Shown piece by piece: positions 37,941 through 49,299 of a stretch of 64,000 nucleotides of DNA (positions are counted from its first letter, which is position 1; each line of letters begins with the position of its first letter). Under the pieces are notes generated by a model, which was not told the origin of the DNA, made no database searches, and saw nothing but the letters and a program-made list of their open reading frames with translations. The stretch is taken from positions 310,001 to 374,000 of the forward strand of contig JAMXBD010000972.1 in NCBI GenBank assembly GCA_024138025.1. Reading direction: 5' to 3'. A program made the position numbers and the translations under genes. The DNA is from Combretum micranthum. Its lineage: Eukaryota > Streptophyta > Magnoliopsida > Myrtales > Combretaceae.

Positions 37941-38829
37941 ATATGACTTTGTCTTGAATAAATACTTCTGTTGATGGGAGAGAATCTAAAAATATTTGAA
38001 TCCCCTAAGATATAATTCTGAATTTAGTGGAATCAAATAAGTATATTATTCAAATATACTTATTATCTCGAAGCTAGGTCCTAAAATTTTTTTTTATATT
38101 TTTTTGAAAAAGTAGATCTTCTTGTTTGAGAAGATGAATAGTAACTTCTAGTTGAAAATACTTGTTCTTCAAAAGTTCCAGTGAAAGTTCTAGAAAAAGT
38201 TCTGGTTTTCTAGAAAAATATTCCATCCTTAACTTAACCTTCTGGAGAACATTCTGTATACTTCTTTATTTCTTGAAAAACTCTTTGTTAAAGATGTTGC
38301 TTCTCTCAATTCTTATATATTCTTTCTTTATGATAAGTAAAGCATGTAAACCATCGATATACAACATCATTTACCCATTCATCTTATACTCATCATTTTT
38401 CTCTAAAGTTCTGTGAAAGGCTCTATGGGTTCTTGTCTAACACACACACACACAAAATTCTACACACTAAATAACATCATGAGTTTCTTAATTATTTTGT
38501 TATCATCAAAACTTTAGTTAATAGAGAATCAACAGTTTAGTAATTTCTTTTTTATATGATTTTGAGTTTGCTTTAATGTTATATGATTTTTAGTTTTATT
38601 AGTGCTTTAATATTATCACTGTCCAGCTTTATTGTTATACCCTGTTCTTATATTCTATTATTTAATATTATGTTTAAATTTAAATCTCTATCTTGTTTAA
38701 TATTAGTTGTTTCTTTTCCTTACTGTTTTTACTTAGCTTTATCTGTTTATATTTAGTTGTTTAATTGTTGTTTTACATACTGTTTAATTTTAATGATTAT
38801 CCAACTTATATTTTATGACTCTTATGCTT

Positions 38830-39703
38830 ATAAATATGTTATAGAAAAAACATATTCTATTGAAGAAATCCTAAATAATATGTTTGATTATGGATGGTTT
38901 ATATAAATGTTGTTTATAAAGGAATACATAAAGGAAATCAAAAGGCTAAGGGATATTATAAGGAGAATAAAAGGATACATAGAATAACTTGAAAGTCATT
39001 TGGAGTCACATTTTGAGGACCCAAATCCAAGGAATAGGAACTTTATATGTATATCACAAAGGACAAGGATATATAGTAATTTATATAATAATTATAATTT
39101 TATTGAAGAACTAAGGCGCATAATAAAGGTTTGCGAAGATAATATAATAAGGTTCACAGGATGATGTGGTTTAAAATTTTATGTTTATTTGATATCTTTT
39201 ATAATAGCTATAATTACTGATATAGTAGATATAATATGTGATATTATAGATTTGTTAATAAATTCGATAGAGCATTTGATGTTTGAAGATTATGACACAT
39301 AGATATGTAGAGTATATTCAAAAATATAATGATACAATAAAAGGATATAAGAATTTTGTGAAAGTTACAGAAAATAATTTAGAAAGGATTAATGAGCAAA
39401 GGAAAGAATTAGAATGGAGATTAAAGGAACCATCTACATGTTCATAATATAGACATATTCTAAATATAATTTACATAAGAGAAAAAGAAATAATTAGATA
39501 TAATGAACTTATAAGGTATTATGAAGGATTGATAAGCAGCATGATGATGTGATGCATAATTTTCTTGAATATATAAAGGATAAAAACCAAAGGATAAAAA
39601 TGTTAAAGGATCACATAAAGACAGAACAAGAGAGATTAGAATTCTGGAAAAAGGATATAAAAAGGATAAATTATTATGAAGGTTTGATCATAAGTATGAC
39701 AGG
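38830..39703 (+). pseudogene. EPRV small coiled-coil ORFs (upstream of ORF at 39704)
   Basis: At 38940-39165 a frame with one internal stop reads through HLESHFEDPNPRNRNF and ends IRFTG* at a gatgatg junction. Two further frames, to about 39545 and 39707, end with near-identical C-termini (RYYEGLISSM and NYYEGLIISM) and are rich in Lys, Glu and Ile, suggesting coiled coils. The last stop overlaps the next start (ATGA at 39704). Caulimovirids such as badnaviruses carry small ORFs coupled this way ahead of the polyprotein; their products bind virions or nucleic acid. The frames here contain several stops. Assignment is by position and style, not by family recognition. Confidence 0.5.
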
Positions 39704-40918
39704 ATGAGCACAAGTTTTGATAGGATTATAGGAAGTAGTAGTTATGATAGGAAGCTTTATGATTTCTTGCAAGTAGTAGAAAATTTAGAAATTTTAAGTA
39801 TAGAAAGAGTAGAAAGTTATATTAGACAGTTAGGTTTAGAAATAGAAGTTAATCTTACAAACTTGAATGAAAAAGTTAAGGAAGTAGGAGAAGAGTTCAT
39901 ACACATCGACCAATTTTTAGCAAAGGATAGGCTATACATATATATCTAAAAGAAGGTTTTGAAAGGTACCTTACAGATTTAAAGGACGAGGAAGGCATAA
40001 TTGAATTAGGAAAGCAGTTAAGTCAAATTAGTTTAGTAAATCCTTGCATATTACTTAGCACAAAACTTCATGAGTAGTAATTTTGATTGGTTAAATTTAG
40101 AAATCAAAGAGTATAATAGGATATAAGTAGGAAATAATAGTTTTTCTTATCTTTGTTATTTTAAGCATTCACCGCATTTGTTGCATTAAGATCACGAGCA
40201 GTTAAATAACATAGTAGACTTAATTATATCTTTTAGCACATCCGTTCACAAGGATGTAGATGCTTTATACAAAGCTCACAACTTCTTAGGAAATTAGATG
40301 AAAGAAAAGATAAACAAGTAAAGGAGATAATAGATAAGGTTGACTATATAAAGCAAACATAAGTTAACATAGAAAGGAAATTGAAGCAGTTAGAACATAT
40401 AAAGGCTATAAGACAAGCACAAAAAGAAGAAGTAAAAATAAATCATAATCTATTAATAAAGGAGTTAAGGAAAGAAGCAACAAGGTTAACAGATTTAGGA
40501 AAAAGTACATAAAGAATGGTACAGGAAATAAAGAAGACATTCTTAGGATGACCAGTCATGGTGGTTTGATGCAGATGAAGACTACATATTTGTCTTAGAA
40601 GACACAAAAGAGTTTGTACAACCACCTAAAGGGTTTTGTGGAAATATAGAACCAGTAAATGATGTCATAAAGGCCACAATTAGACAAAACAATATAATTA
40701 TAGCATTACTGGTGAGGCTTCATCAAAAGGCCAACAGTTTAAGTCGTAGCTTAGAAGAAGTCTTGAAAAGAAATGGTACATAAGGAAATAGTTATAATCA
40801 CCAAAAGGAATTAGAAGAGATAATATGACAACTAAAAAGGTTACCAGTTGAAAAGAAAGAAGGAAACAAACCAAAGGCTTATTTTATGAAAGGAGAGTGG
40901 AAGTCTCTTTCAAAATGA
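39704..40918 (+). pseudogene. EPRV ORF preceding the polyprotein
   Basis: Starts with an ATGA overlap at 39704 and ends in the same frame at 40916-40918, where another ATGA overlap opens the polyprotein. Open parts are 39704-39949 (82 codons, YDRKLYDFLQVVENLEI, helical), a piece from the ATG at 40070 (MSSNFDWLNLEIKEYNR), and 40559-40785 (SWWFDADEDYIFVLEDTKEF, then a Leu/Lys/Asn-rich helical run). About ten stops or shifts interrupt it. The charged, helix-forming composition fits virion-associated or DNA-binding proteins at this position in the family; the exact role is unknown. Confidence 0.5.
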
Positions 40919-41099
40919 ACATGTTTCAAGAATTACAAGAACCATAGAAAACTAGGGTAGTAGAAGAAGAAAGTGAAGAAATGAATAACAGGCAAGGTGA
41001 AAAATATAACAGGCAAGACAATGCAAGGTTTTTAGAAAGGCTTAGACCATTCACAGGAGAATCTCATGTTTTACAATCCCCAAGACCTAGTACAAATTC

Positions 41100-44000
41100 T
41101 GTAGAAACAACCTCGAGAGTAGGGACGTTATATAGAATAAACATTGGAAGAAGAAGACAGAAACATATGATACATTTAAAAGAAGCACTAGACATAGACA
41201 AGGATGTTGAGATTTATTTGAACCATGCTATTACTCTATTGAATCCCAGAAGGTTGTACCAAGCAAGAATCTTAAGTTGGAAAACAGGGTTGTTCAGGTC
41301 AAATAGAGAAGAAAAGATTTCAGTCACTACAGGATCATTAAACATAAGGTTAGTCACAAAAAAATCTTTAAGGCAGCTGAAAAAGTCAGGAAAAATTCTA
41401 GTCCATCTTGGGCTAATTGTCATAAGAGTCAGAGGATTAACAACAGAAAAGGTAGGAGAAAAGGTCCTAGTAATGTAATGGATAAATCATGGAAATGTGA
41501 TATAAGAAAGGCCATATTTGTAACCATAGAAATAGATGTAAACAATGGAAAGGGTGTAAGCCCTTGGATTTTTCGATAGTTTTATTAACCTCTATTAACC
41601 GGGAATCAAACAAAAACCCTAATAGCCATACAAGTTAAAACAATGTGTTTTTATCAGGTAATCCCGCGCTCTTAATCCTAGAACAGTAAAATCAAGATAA
41701 TCATAGATTATGGTCCATAGTAATATAGCGGAACATAAAAAGATCATATTCATGAAAATTAAGTTCGTTTTGTATCCGAAGGGGATCGGTTTTCAAAATT
41801 TGAGTACGGATTCACGAAATGGTAAAAATATTCCAATAATACCGTTAGACTCATAATTATATGAAGATTCATAATATAACAATTTTAGAATTTTTTTTAT
41901 AACTAAAATTATCATATATAACATTTCTACACGTATTTTTATTACTACAAGTACTTTTGTCTTGTTTACTATTCACTACTATTCATCTATCTCTACTTTT
42001 CCTTATAATCTATACACCTATTTTTTTACAATTTTCATTTCCAATACAACTTCACATCTCTCGCATCTTACTTTTTATTAACAAAAATACAAAAAAATAA
42101 AAATCTCTCCCTCCTCTCTCTCAAATAGTGCCAGCCCCCTTCTTCTTCCACTCATATTTATTTTAATTTTTACTGAGTTAATTAATAAAAATTATCCTCC
42201 ACTTTTTCCTATAAAATACCACTCCTTTCTTCCATTTCCTTCACATTTCTTACACTACCATTACTATCACAAATTCTCTCCAAAAGTTCTCTCTATTTTT
42301 CTCTTCTTCTATAGGTAATAATCTAAGCTTTCTTTATGTTCATTTGCTTAATATGAACATAGTGTGTGTTTTCTAAACCCATGGAGATTAGGAAAGCAAC
42401 AATATGTTCATACTTTATTCTTGTTCATACCTAAACTTTATGATATGATATTATTAGTAGATTTATCTTTATATTCATGCAACTTAGCATGAACATAGTG
42501 TATGTTTTCTAAAAACCCATGGAGGTTAAGAAAGCAACATTATGTTCATATTTATGCTTTATTATTATATTTTTACTATTATGCTCATGTTGTTGTTATT
42601 GCTCTTATTATTATGATTTTTTTCCTTTCTTTCTTTTTCTTTTCTTTGAGACTAGTCTGTTCTTAGTCCCCGGAAGTCTTGATGAAGCTAAGGCTCTCAA
42701 TACTAGACTAGGAAGCCTTTATCAAGCTAAGGCTCCAAATACTTGACATTATTATTATGCTTATTTGTTTCTTATATCTTTTATTATCTTATCTTGTGAT
42801 ACCCTTATCTTTATATAAACTACATAATCATATCCATGCATAGCTAATGTGTTGTTATCCAAATAAAAAGAGATCTGTTTATATAAGACTAAATGCTTGA
42901 AATTTTGTTACTTAACAAATAATTTTCACCAAGACTTATGAAGTTGTTTTCAACAAGTTCTTTTTAAAAAAATTTATATAAAGCTTATTATGAGATTTCA
43001 AACTATTAACAAAGAAAATTTCTTTAAAAATAATATAATAAATAAAATAAAATAAAACTTGTCAACAATCTAAGAAGATAAATCCTTAAAACATAAACTC
43101 ATTTTTCTAAAATATAGATATAATAAGGAAATATACCATCAAAAAACATTAAGTACTACTTAAAAAAACTTTTAGAAACTCTATTTTCAAATTTCTAGAA
43201 ATAAAATTAGTAAATAACTTAAAAGGACCAAACTTTATTTTTGATAAACTAAAGAATGAAAATATAAAACACTAAATTATGATAAACTAAGAATTTATGA
43301 GTTTTATTCCAACCCCATAAAGGAAAGTTTAACAACAAATCCAATTTTTCAAAACATAGGAAAAGTTGTTTTATAGAAAATAATTAAATTAGATAACACA
43401 TATAGCATCATGCATAAATTATGAGTCTATTTATATACCAAAGGAATTCTTTTCAACCATATACATATTTAAGATTTACTTAACAAGTTTTGAGTAAAGA
43501 AAGGATTAGAAAATTTGTTTTTAAAAGGAGGGAATTTTCCTGGTGAATCTGTACCCCTCTGATCCAAGACCCAAATGATTTTTTATAATGAAAATAACCT
43601 TAGAAATGGATAGATTTTTTCGAGTAGGTAGAAAACGATATATAATATGTGAAATTCCAAGTTAAAATGAGCAAGTTATGACCATTTTAAGTTGGAATTT
43701 CCACAAATCTGATTTCTACCATAATTAGAAGATAGATTTAGAAACTTTAAGCAGAAATTCTATGAAAGACTCATTTGGCTTTTTTAGGTGAAGGAGGAAC
43801 CAATATCGCTTTCCCGAAGGATTATTTCGACTAGGAGCGATCGTCATGGAGTGAGTTAATCCCTTACTAATTACGTTTCCTTGAATGTGTTTGTAAGTAG
43901 TGGCATTAGAGATTAAGGAAAGATAAAAAGAAATGTTGTGTGAATTAGATGCATGTTAAATAAAGTGGTTGTTGAATAAAAAGATAAGTATATTGAAAGA

Positions 44001-45130
44001 AGATTTGGTGAATAAATCATGTTCTCTTGCTATAGTATGATGAATATTGTGTTGGTGACTCTTAACTTGAAAACTTACAATAATTAGATAAACCAATATT
44101 AAAAATGATTCATGCATGAAATATTGTGAGTCGCATTTGTTTTTCGCTACTATTCTTCGTGTAGGGAAACGAGGAGTTGTAATGGTGGCTAGTAGTAGCT
44201 GGGAAGCCTACATGGGCAAGTAAGAGCTGGTAAGTGTATAAATATTGATGATCGAATGAGCCGGTAACCACTCAAAATCTATGCTACATATGGTTTTCAG
44301 TTAATCTTGTGTATTTTGACTGCTCAAGTGATTATTGCATATACATATGATTATCTAAAATATTTGTATGTTTTATGAAATATTTTGAAGAAGGGAGTTA
44401 TCTCACTAAGCTAGTTTTGCTTATACTCCTATAGCTTTTTGTTACATTTTGATTACTTGTGGATGGCACTAAGGAGCCCCTTTAGTCAGGTATGAGCCAA
44501 AGTTACTAGGAGTTTTTAGAAGAAATTTACATATTTAGTTTTAGGTGTAGACTTCTAAGAAAAATCTCTATAGTAGGCTTTTGGTATATTTATGTATGTG
44601 ATTAAGTTGGCTAGAATAACAGGACTTTAAGAACGGGTGAATGCCCCTAAGAAGTTGTAAGAAATTGAACTTAATGATTATTATGATGTTATCTTTACAA
44701 AAATTCTTGCATGCTTTTATTACCTACTTAAACGTAATACCCCTTTGAGTCTTCTACTATTTTAAAAGCACGCCTTGCATGTGATATCAAAGCTCTTGTG
44801 TGACTAAGGTTGTCATTCATTAGCTTTAATATTAGGTATGGTGGACTGCCACGTTTAGGGTATTCTTCGAGCTTGACAATAAATGTTTTACTGTGCACCT
44901 AATTTTATGGTTTCAATAAACAACCTTAGCAATATTGAAATAAGGCTTCAAAGGAAAGGATATGAAGATCACATAGGCGAAAACTTGCTTATAGATATTG
45001 GCTTTAATTGTAAAACAACAAATAATAGTGAAATATCTTATAAGCTTGACATAAAAGGAAGCATAGATGCAATGGCAACAAAAAGAATAAAGATGATAGA
45101 GCCCATGGAAATAGATTCTTCTGCTTTAGA
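41100..45130 (+). pseudogene. EPRV movement-protein domain, split by a solo LTR
   Basis: The first part (to 41478) holds HLKEALDIDKDVEIYLNH, then SLNIRLVTKKSLRQL and ILVHLGLIVIRVRGLT. The second part (from 44883) holds FMVSINNLSNIEIRLQRKGYE and ENLLIDIGF. These two halves match the 30K-superfamily movement domain of caulimovirids, which lets virions or nucleic acid pass plasmodesmata. The break falls exactly at the edges of the L1 solo LTR (41555-44878). The second part is open to 45470. Confidence 0.7.
41555..44878 (+). repeat. Solo LTR, family L1, copy 3
   Basis: Starts tgtaagcccttggattt and ends ...cgagcttgaca (3324 bp). It aligns with copy 1 at both ends and in the middle: TATA-like cctataaaatacc at 42209-42221, the ctcactaagctagttttgctta box at about 44403 and a gggtgaatgcccctaag segment at 44636. 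The flanking 5-mers (aaggg and ataaa) do not match, so the TSD has decayed or small losses occurred. It interrupts the EPRV movement domain. Confidence 0.8.
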
Positions 45131-46760
45131 AGGAGAAAAATGGAATCTAAACAGGAACATGGCAAGTGAGACACAAAGAGTTCCTACAAGAAGTTTGATG
45201 TATCTAAACCCAGATGGCACATACTCATTAAGATTTAGATCTTATGATGACATACCAAGATCCATAGGAGATGAGGATAATGAGTTAGAAAATTTTAATC
45301 AAACACTAGAAGAAAGAGGAACATTAGGAATGATGAATGTGCTAGAACAAATAGACATTTCAGGTTGGAAAGGAAATAGAATGTCAACTTCTAGTTGTGT
45401 TGATGACACAATTAGGAAGATAAAGAAAATGGAGAAGTATCTTAATACTAAATACAATTCCCATGCATAAGAGATAAAGGCTAATTAATGGAGTCTTAAA
45501 AATAAAGACAAAAAGGCAAATGATGAAGAACCATTAAGGCCAATTCAATATTGGAAAGACGGTTTTTCGATAAGGCATGGAAAAGATCCCGTTCCTTATG
45601 AAATATGGTTAGAGGAAAAAGGAATTTTAGGATAAATGCAAGAAGTAAGGTTTTAAAAGAAAATAGAAGAAGAAGATGTTTACTATTTTGGAAAAGAAAA
45701 TCAAGAAAAAGAGATTTTGTTAGAATTAGCAGATGAAGTAATGCAAATAGAGCAAGATTTTGAGATAGAAACAAGATTACAATGAGATATTGAGCCTTAA
45801 CACATGTTTCTAAGCATGTTGTGATGGATAACAATGAAGATATAGGGTCAAATATAATTCCGTTTGTTGTAAAACATAGAGGACAAGACATGTGGGAAGG
45901 AATTCCAAGCAGAGTACCTTATACTCATTATGTTGAAAGAGAAACATGAGACATGATGTATAAAGGAAAAAGGATGCCATTTGAAACATTAGATAAAAGG
46001 AATTTGATAGACAATGGAAGAATCCTCAATATAAGTGCACATGATCCGCAAAGTTGGGGACCATTGGTAAATAATTAGACACAAATGGTTGTCAGAGCAT
46101 GGAGAGACAGTCTTTTAACAGAAGACACAAATCAGATGTACATATATTTAGAGTCTTTTCTAGGAGAAACAGCAAGAACAATATGGGAGTCTTATAAGAA
46201 AAGTTTTCCACAACATGTAGCCAAGAAAAAGCTTTAGGAGCAAATCCATACAATTTTTGTAGTAAGATAAGTAGTATTAACAATAGAAGCATTATAGATT
46301 GGCAGATATAACCAACAAAGGGATGCTATAATGAATTTAGAGCAGTTGCAAATAAGGATTGGTACTTTGTCAAAAGGTATATACATGAGTTTTTCTTTAA
46401 TTGCATCATTGATAGCTGCTATTATGAAAAATTGATAGCAGAAAAATTGTTTTTAAAGTTACTAGAGCCATTAGGAGAAGAAATGTACAAAGAATGGAAA
46501 GAAAACGTTGAACTAACTGTAAGAGAAGAATTAAACAATGGTAACCTGTTTATTTAAGAACATTCCTGTAATATCATTTACCATTGTTAAATAGGAGTTA
46601 CAAGACATAGAGAATATAATGATGAACACAAGAGAAAACATAAAAGGTTGTAGGCATAATTAGACTCAAGGAAGTGGATCAGAAGACCATCCATGCAAGT
46701 TTTGTTCTGGATATCCGATAACCAAACTTAGGTATCAGTGTAGAAACTGTATGATGTAAT
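45131..46760 (+). pseudogene. EPRV capsid-region with Cys finger
   Basis: Frames between 45131 and 46690 are acidic then basic, with pieces such as YLNPDGTYSLRFRSYDDIP and TLEERGTLGMMNVLEQI. They end in a C-x2-C-x10-C-x2-C cluster (CKFCSGYPITKLRYQCRNC, 46698-46754). A Cys cluster following the capsid region and ahead of the protease is general in caulimovirids. The spacing here is not the simple CCHC knuckle. The frame is repeatedly broken. Confidence 0.55.
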
Positions 46761-47039
46761 CTTGTAAAATATTACTGGAACAAAGGAATGAAAGGTTGTA
46801 GTTTAATGAAAGGTTTATAGCCAATAGAAGTTTTCAACAGGATGCAATAGGAGAAAGGATAATGAGAATTGATAATAAGATAAACATGATAGAAAAACAA
46901 ATATAGGGAATAAAAGAAAAGGATAACAATTTTAGAAAAAGGAAAGCCAAAGGACAATATGAACAAATGGATAATAATAAGAGAAGAAGGAGATGGTCAT
47001 GAAGATACAATAACAAGTTATATGGGAGTAGCCAACACA

Positions 47040-47676
47040 TCTTTGGAAAGGATGAAATGATTAAGGAGTTAAAGATGTCAAGCCTAGAAGAAAGGCATGT
47101 TACAAAATTTGTAGGTATATATATTAGGATAAGGTTATTTTTTAAGACACAAATAATAGAACTAGATGCATTAATAGATACAAGTATTACTTGGAACATG
47201 GTAGATGAAAAGATAGCACCTATAGATGAAGTATAACAAATGGATAATAGTAGAATTAGTTCAGATATACATGGAAATAAAACAAAGGAATGTTGATGTA
47301 TAAGAAACATAAAGTAAGTTTTTTTACTGGGGAAGAATGAATTGTACTATGCATAGTGGAATGATACAATTATGAAATTTTGTTAGTTCAAAAATTAGAT
47401 ATATAATAGGATTAGATTTTTTTTTTAAGTAATCACCATGGTATCTTGATCACTAGATATACGGTAAATATTTTAGGACATTCAGCTATAGTATATCAAA
47501 ATTATTTAGAAAATATAGAACTAGATATCAGATTGTCGAAAAGGCATACTGAAAAGGACTGCGAATGTCAAACGTTAGGAGAATGTCAAGAAAAGGAAAA
47601 TGGTAAAAAAGAAATAGAGGAAAATTCAAAGGAATCAGAAGAATTAAAAGAATTCTTAGAAGAAGAAATTAAATGA
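47040..47676 (+). pseudogene. EPRV aspartic protease region
   Basis: At about 47150-47200 the sequence encodes IIELDALIDTSIT, the retropepsin active-site stretch, with Ser where D-T-G has Gly. The following frame at 47446-47676 is acidic (KESEELKEFLEEEIK) and leads towards RT. The protease would process the polyprotein; this copy has lost a key residue. Confidence 0.55.
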
Positions 47677-47829
47677 AAAAAATAGAAATAAATAAATGAA
47701 AAATGGTAAAATGAGAAAAAGTGTATAGAATTTTAGAAAATTCATGTTTGAAAATAGGTTACCCAAACTTGATCAAATCATTAGTAGCCTGGAGAACGAA
47801 GAAATTTTTGGCGAAAACCCAACAAGGTT

Positions 47830-48955
47830 TTGAGAAATGAATAAGATAATATGTAAATTAGATATAATAAATCCTAGATTAAGAATTTATTCTAGAGCAA
47901 TAGAGTGTGACAATTTAGATAGAGAAGATTTTGAGATGCATATAAATGAATTGTTAGAATCAGAGGTCATAGAAAGGTCGACAGTCAACACAAAAGTCCT
48001 ACATTCTTTGTAAAAAAAAGGAGTGTAATAGCTAAAGGAAAGTCAAGGATGGTAATAGATTACAAGAAATTGAATGATAATACAAGGGATGATTCTTACA
48101 ATCTTCCTAACAAAACTCAATTAGTTAACAAAATATAAAATTATTACATATTCAGTAAGTTTGATTGTAAGTCAGAATTTTGGCAGGTAAAGATGGATGA
48201 AGAGTTCCAACCATGGACTGCTTTTACCTATCCACAGGGACATTTCCAACGAAAAGTCATGCCATTCGGTTTAAAAAATGCACCTTCAATTTTTCAAAGG
48301 AAAATGGACATAGCTTTTCAAAATTTAAAAGATTTCACTACAATTTATGTGGATGATGTTCTCATTTTTGCCAAAAGTGAACACAAACACATACGTCATT
48401 TGAAAATGGTGCTTTTAGAATTTCAAAGACAAGAAATGATAATAAGCACAAAAAAAGTATAATTTTTCAAATGGAATATTGAATTTTTAGAAATAGAAAT
48501 AGGATAAAGAAAAATCAAGTTATAGGAACACATAATAAAAAAGGTGATAAAATTTTCTGAACAAATGAATAAAAAGTAATTATAGGTATTTTTTGGTTTA
48601 CTAAATTATGCAACACCTTTTATAAAGGATTTGAATTCTTTAATATGACCATTTTATAACAAAATTTCAGATTTTAAAAGTTTGTCTCAAAAAGACATAA
48701 AGGAAATAAGAAAAATCAAAGAACAGAACAAAAGGTTATCAAAATTAATATTACCCCTACACACAAATTTTTTTATTGTTGAAAGTGATGGGTGTGATTT
48801 AGGATGAAAAAGAATTTTGTTAAGAAAACCTCATAAATATGTTGATAGCAAAATTGAAGAAATTTGCAGGTACACAAGTGGAAATTAGGGCTCCTGTAAC
48901 AAGAAGCTGGATTTTGGATTTCGGCTTTGTCATAAACCAACCATGTTAAAACCAT
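47830..48955 (+). pseudogene. EPRV reverse transcriptase and partial RNase H
   Basis: RT motifs in order: KSRMVIDYKKLND, SKFDCKSEFWQVKMD (first catalytic Asp in FDCKS), WTAFTYPQGHFQRKVMPFGL, NAPSIFQRKMD and IYVDDVLIFAKSEHKHI with an intact YVDD. The FDCKS and QAP/NAPSIFQR forms are characteristic of Caulimoviridae rather than Ty3-gypsy. The open part is 48193-48462. Beyond it the thumb and the beginning of RNase H (IVESDGCDLG, EEICRYTSGN) are readable to about 48900, after which homology ends. Confidence 0.85.
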
Positions 48956-49020
48956 TGAGAGAAAGACGTTAGTGAATAATGTACATAACGTGTATAATAT
49001 ATACGAATGTAAATGCCATT

Positions 49021-49196
49021 AATTAGTTAACACCTAATAACCATAATTAGTTAACACCTAATATATATATATATATATATCATGCACTGAATATTTTCAT
49101 GCTAGCCTAACCCTGGTGTACAAGCAGAGTCGCGCCCACAGATTATGGGATCGAGGTACCAAGAAACGGCCTATAAGGGCACACATTCAGTGCATG
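49021..49196. repeat. Direct and inverted repeats at the EPRV edge
   Basis: aattagttaacacctaata occurs twice (49021-49039 and 49045-49063), then an (AT)n run, then a perfect 12-bp inverted pair catgcactgaat (49081-49092) and attcagtgcatg (49185-49196) enclosing about 90 bases that are less AT-rich than the flanks. It could be a small foldback element or a rearrangement junction. Confidence 0.6.
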
Positions 49197-49299
49197 CTGA
49201 ATCTGAATAGAATTTGTGTTTGTTTCTATTGTTTTTTTCTTTTTTTTTTTCCTTATTTTCGAGGTTTAAAATACAATAACTTCTAGATTAAAAATCAAA

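Larger units (their letters stand above)
22328..38534 (-). mobile_element. Sirevirus B: full-length copia element with third ORF
   Basis: Complete structure on the minus strand: 5' LTR (31455-38534, itself carrying two solo LTRs), Met-tRNA PBS (31443-31452), gag, protease, integrase, RT, RNase H, third ORF, double polypurine tract and 3' LTR (22328-23916). Perfect TSDs gttta flank it (22323-22327 and 38535-38539). The long gag with two zinc knuckles and a coiled coil, the extra ORF after RNase H and the repeated polypurine tract identify it as Sirevirus (SIRE/Maximus type). All frames are interrupted. Without the nested insertions it is about 10.8 kb. It inserted into the EPRV leader. Confidence 0.9.
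31455..38534 (-). repeat. 5' LTR of Sirevirus B, carrying two nested solo LTRs
   Basis: The plus-strand edges are tgttggtcc (31455) and ...gaatcaaca (38534). Removing 31655-35077 and 35955-37940 with one TSD copy each leaves about 1.66 kb that aligns throughout with the 3' LTR at 22328-23916. Confidence 0.88.
40915..48955 (+). pseudogene. EPRV polyprotein (MP, zinc finger, PR, RT, partial RNase H)
   Basis: The start is the ATGA overlap at 40915; an in-frame TAG follows after ten codons. Domains in order: movement protein (about 41100-41554 and 44879-45130, split by a solo LTR), a capsid-region stretch ending in a CxxC...CxxC finger (46690-46750), protease (about 47100-47220), RT (47830-48475) and RNase H (48475-48955, incomplete). 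This order is that of Caulimoviridae with a fused polyprotein. Many stops are present, so this is an old, inactive endogenous copy. The separate domains are described below. Confidence 0.8.
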
